Of a DNA stretch of 64,000 nt, positions 61,431-64,000 are shown piece by piece. The notes beneath the pieces were generated by a model. It was not told the origin of the DNA and did not search any database. It worked only from the letters and a program-made list of their open reading frames with translations. Numbering within the stretch: the stretch's first letter is position 1; the number at the start of each line of letters is the position of its first letter. Location: the NCBI GenBank assembly GCA_030753265.1, contig JASMCQ010000047.1, positions 1 to 64,000 of the forward strand. The letters run 5' to 3'. The position numbers were made by a program, and so were the translations under genes. This DNA is from Dehalococcoidia bacterium (GTDB lineage: Bacteria > Chloroflexota > Dehalococcoidia > UBA3495).

Positions 61431-62645
61431 ATGCCGGACACCGCTCTCAGTGACATCAAGGTTCTCGATCTTACTCACCACGTCGCCGGGCCATACTGCA
61501 CGAAACTCCTGGCTGATTACGGCGCGGAGGTTATCAAAGTGGAGCCGCCGGGCCGCGGAGACCCCGCTCGCAATGTCGGGCCCTTTTACCGGGACGAGCC
61601 GCATCCGGACAAGAGCGGGCTCTTCCTCCACCTCAACACCAACAAGCTAGGTATCACCCTCAACCTGAAAACCCCAGAGGGAGTCCGTATCTTCAAAGAG
61701 CTGCTGAAGAATGTGGATGTGGTGGTCGAGAACTTCGCGCCCCAGGTCATGCCCGGTTTTGGCCTGTCCTATGAAGAGCTGGCTAAGGTCAACCCCTGGG
61801 TAATCATGACGTCGATCTCGAATTTCGGACAGACCGGGCCCTACCGGGACTTCGTGGCCACGGAGATTACCCTGTACGCCATGGAATGCCATATGGCCCA
61901 GACAGGTTTGCTCGACCGGGAGCCCATATACCTGGGCGGCGCTATATCCCAATACCTCGCGGGGAATACGGCCGCTCTGGCTACCATGGCGGGTATCATG
62001 GGGGCCCGGCTCCAGGGAGAAGGGCAGCAGATAGATGTCTCTATAGTGGAGTCCTGGCTGGGCACGGGCGCCGGCATTGCTTCACTCACAAAATACATCT
62101 ACAGCGGGCTTTTGGAGAAGCGGGCTAGCGGGACTGGACGGATATTACCGGCGCTGGATGGTTTCGTACATTTTGTCGCGGCCGGCGCCGGCGCCGGGCC
62201 TCCTCCCCAGCGTGAATGGAGCCGGCTGGTGAAGCTGCTGGACATGCCGGAGTTGCTGGATGACGAGCGCTTTGCCACCTTCGCCGCTCGGTCGGAGAAT
62301 GTGGGCGAGCTTCTGAATTTGGTTCGCCCCTGGCTCACGGAGCGCACCAAGTTCGAGATCACCCGCCTGTCCCAAGCGGAACGGGTGTTCGCCGCACCGC
62401 TTCTGACGGTGGATGAGGTGGTGAACGATCCGCACAATGTGGCGAGAGGGTTCTTCGAAGAGGTAGACCACCCCGCCACGGGCCCGCTGCGGTACCCCGG
62501 GGCGCCGGCTAAGATGACGGAGACCCCCCGCCCGCCCGCCCGGCCCGCACCCATGCTGGGGCAGCACAATGATGAGATGTACTCCGGCCGCCTCGGGTAC
62601 TCCAAGATCGACCTGGTGCGGCTGCGGGAAGCGGGAATAATCTGA
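61431..62645 (+). CDS. CaiB/BaiF family III CoA transferase
   Basis: A 404-residue family III CoA transferase. Motifs include IKVLDLTHHVAGPYCTKLLA, DYGAEVIKVEPPGRGDPAR, LGITLNLKTPEGVRIFKEL, VVVENFAPQVM and GQHNDEMY. At the catalytic Asp position it reads FVATEITLYAM, apparently Glu, as in the transferase at 3040. It is followed after 56 bases by another, quite different, family III gene, forming a likely two-gene operon that may encode a heteromeric enzyme (inferred). The ATG lies near GAGGATAGCT. Confidence 0.85.
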   Translation: MPDTALSDIKVLDLTHHVAGPYCTKLLADYGAEVIKVEPPGRGDPARNVGPFYRDEPHPDKSGLFLHLNTNKLGITLNLKTPEGVRIFKELLKNVDVVVENFAPQVMPGFGLSYEELAKVNPWVIMTSISNFGQTGPYRDFVATEITLYAMECHMAQTGLLDREPIYLGGAISQYLAGNTAALATMAGIMGARLQGEGQQIDVSIVESWLGTGAGIASLTKYIYSGLLEKRASGTGRILPALDGFVHFVAAGAGAGPPPQREWSRLVKLLDMPELLDDERFATFAARSENVGELLNLVRPWLTERTKFEITRLSQAERVFAAPLLTVDEVVNDPHNVARGFFEEVDHPATGPLRYPGAPAKMTETPRPPARPAPMLGQHNDEMYSGRLGYSKIDLVRLREAGII

Positions 62646-62701
62646 GCCCAGCGAACCCTGCCCTTGGGCATCGCAACCGGGGGCACGGTAAGGAGATGCT
62701 G

Positions 62702-64000
62702 ATGTCGAGACTTCCTCTCGAGGGATTCCGGGTTATTGATGGAGGAGACGTACTGGCCGGTCCCTACGGCTGTACGCTCCTGGGCGATCTGGGCGCGGAG
62801 GTCATCCGCGTGGAGAGTATCCAGCGCGGGGCAAGATGGAGAGGCCAGCTCAGGACCCCTGCCACCAGACCCGCGTCGATCAGCCCGGCCAACTGGACCT
62901 ATCCCGACGGCATCCCGGGAGAGCGGCCGTACAACCGGGAGCCGAAATACAACGGCTCGAACCGGAATAAGATGGGCATCACGCTGAACCTCGCCCACCC
63001 CAGAGGTATCGACCTTTTCAAACAGTTGGTAGCTGTGAGCGACGTGATTATTGAAAACTTCGCCGCGGGAGTATACGAAAAGCTCGGTCTGGGATATGAA
63101 GTGCTATCCGGCATCAACCCCGGTATCGTGGTAGTTTCCATGCCGCTGTTGGGCAACACCGGGCCCTACCGGGCGCATCGGGGCATGGGCACCGACCTCG
63201 ATGCCTTGTCAGGGCATATCAGCTTGAGAGGCTACTCCGATGGAGATCCAACCAAAGTCCAGCCTCATTACCACTCCGACAGCGTGTCCGGCATGACCGC
63301 TGCCTTTGCCGCCCTTGCTGCCCTCAACTACCGCCGGCGCACCGGCAAAGGTCAATTCATCGATATCAGCGAGGGTGAGACGTTCTTGCCCCATCTGGGG
63401 GAAGCCTTCATGGACTACACCATGAACGGTCGAGTCGGGCGTCCCATGGGGAATGCGCACCCTACCATGGCGCCCCACGGCTGCTACCGCTGCCAGGGCG
63501 AGGACTCATGGGTAACCATTGCCGTGCCCAACGACCAGGCCTGGGCCCGCTTCCGTCACGCCATTGGGGACCCCGGCTGGGCCGCGGAGGACCGGTTCGC
63601 CGACGCCGTGAGCCGCCGGAACAACCAAGCCGAGTTGAACCCACTCATCGAGGAGTGGACCATCCAGCGCAGTCCCTGGGAGGTCATGCGACTCCTCCAG
63701 GCCGCGAAGGTCCCGGCGGGTCCAGTCCAAAACGCCGAGGAAATCCTCGTCGATCCTCACCTGAAGGCTCGGGGCTTCTTCGATCTGGCGACACACAAAG
63801 AGGCGGGGACCCACCTCTACCCCAGGCCGTCCTGGAAGTTCAATAAGACCCCGCTGAGCATACGGATGCTGGGGCCCGTGCTCGGCGAGCACAACTCTCA
63901 AATACTGGGCGGCCTTTTGGGGCTTTCGGAAGCGGAGATTGGGGAGTTGGAGCACCAGCAGATCATCGGAACAGAATACCTGGCGGCGGCAGACCAATAG
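62702..64000 (+). CDS. CaiB/BaiF family III CoA transferase, window end
   Basis: A 432-residue family III CoA transferase that is complete; its TAG is the last codon of the window. Motifs include FRVIDGGDVLAGPYGCTLLG, DLGAEVIRVESIQ, MGITLNLAHPRGIDLFKQL, VIIENFAAGVYEKLGLGYEV, and GMGTDLDALSGHISLRG, with the catalytic Asp kept. ATG 62702 is preferred to ATG 62696, because AGGAG is six bases before the former and touches the latter. It probably pairs with the preceding gene, which has Glu at the catalytic position. Confidence 0.85.
   Translation: MSRLPLEGFRVIDGGDVLAGPYGCTLLGDLGAEVIRVESIQRGARWRGQLRTPATRPASISPANWTYPDGIPGERPYNREPKYNGSNRNKMGITLNLAHPRGIDLFKQLVAVSDVIIENFAAGVYEKLGLGYEVLSGINPGIVVVSMPLLGNTGPYRAHRGMGTDLDALSGHISLRGYSDGDPTKVQPHYHSDSVSGMTAAFAALAALNYRRRTGKGQFIDISEGETFLPHLGEAFMDYTMNGRVGRPMGNAHPTMAPHGCYRCQGEDSWVTIAVPNDQAWARFRHAIGDPGWAAEDRFADAVSRRNNQAELNPLIEEWTIQRSPWEVMRLLQAAKVPAGPVQNAEEILVDPHLKARGFFDLATHKEAGTHLYPRPSWKFNKTPLSIRMLGPVLGEHNSQILGGLLGLSEAEIGELEHQQIIGTEYLAAADQ

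Noticed and set aside
1..64000. rRNA, tRNA or tRNA-Sec genes
   Set aside because: No convincing cloverleaf or rRNA sequence was recognised by eye; a tRNAscan-SE or Secmarker run would settle this.

Overview
The window looks like GC-rich DNA from a member of the Chloroflexota, probably Dehalococcoidia and possibly SAR202-like. That is an inference from gene content: four CaiB/BaiF-type CoA transferases, an enolase-superfamily gene, two branched-chain amino acid type ABC transporters, several lipoprotein binding proteins, amidases, Grd-like reductases and a dnaG-rpoD pair. No rRNA or tRNA genes were recognised.

The outstanding content is selenocysteine. Five in-frame UGA codons lie exactly where redox-active or catalytic cysteines are expected. 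(1) On the minus strand, 13294-15482, a merR-led operon encodes a 78-residue glutaredoxin with a U-H-F-C active site, a fragment holding only the C-terminal dimerisation domain of mercuric reductase, and an organomercurial lyase (MerB-like). Both catalytic cysteines of the lyase (equivalents of Cys96 and Cys159) are UGA, and the catalytic Asp is kept three residues after the first. Each merB UGA is followed at +20 or +21 by a hairpin with a GGUC tetraloop, as in the Escherichia coli fdhF SECIS. A textbook MerR dyad promoter precedes merR. (2) On the plus strand, two separate grdB-grdE pairs (28570-31205 and 47651-50342) resemble component B of glycine/betaine/sarcosine reductase. Each has a UGA in a U-G-S-C-N-R-C motif followed by the same 8-bp hairpin. 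Ordinary ORF calling truncates or misses all of these genes.

Layout. 0.3-9 kb: FAD oxidoreductase, SorC-type regulator divergent from a CoA transferase, MFS transporter, a long PEP carboxykinase-like protein and a stand-alone AsnC ligand domain. 9-13 kb: two hemerythrin-like paralogues and an aquaporin. 13-15.5 kb: the selenoprotein mer operon. 15.9-28.2 kb: two complete Liv-type uptake systems, separated by palindromic repeats and a decayed von Willebrand A lipoprotein gene. 28.5-35.2 kb: a catabolic cluster (grdB-grdE, CoA transferase, frameshifted enolase-superfamily gene, D-2-hydroxyacid dehydrogenase). 35.3-42 kb: TreT-like glycosyltransferase with a DUF5752-like partner, serine hydrolase, a type II dehydroquinase-like protein with altered catalytic residues, protoglobin, glycerophosphodiester phosphodiesterase and YtxH protein. 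42.4-47.3 kb: dnaG, rpoD, a zinc-ribbon protein and a sortase. 47.6-53 kb: second grd pair, CorC-like protein, glmU. 53.5-64 kb: frameshifted coiled-coil gene, two amidases flanking tandem GIY-YIG repeat units, a flavin disulfide reductase and two more CoA transferases.

Three genes (21.8, 33 and 54.3 kb) carry frameshifts. Some may be assembly errors. UGA is also an ordinary stop in many genes here, so it is not globally reassigned; the Sec reading depends on local context. The Sec insertion genes (selA, selB, selC, selD) are not in this window.
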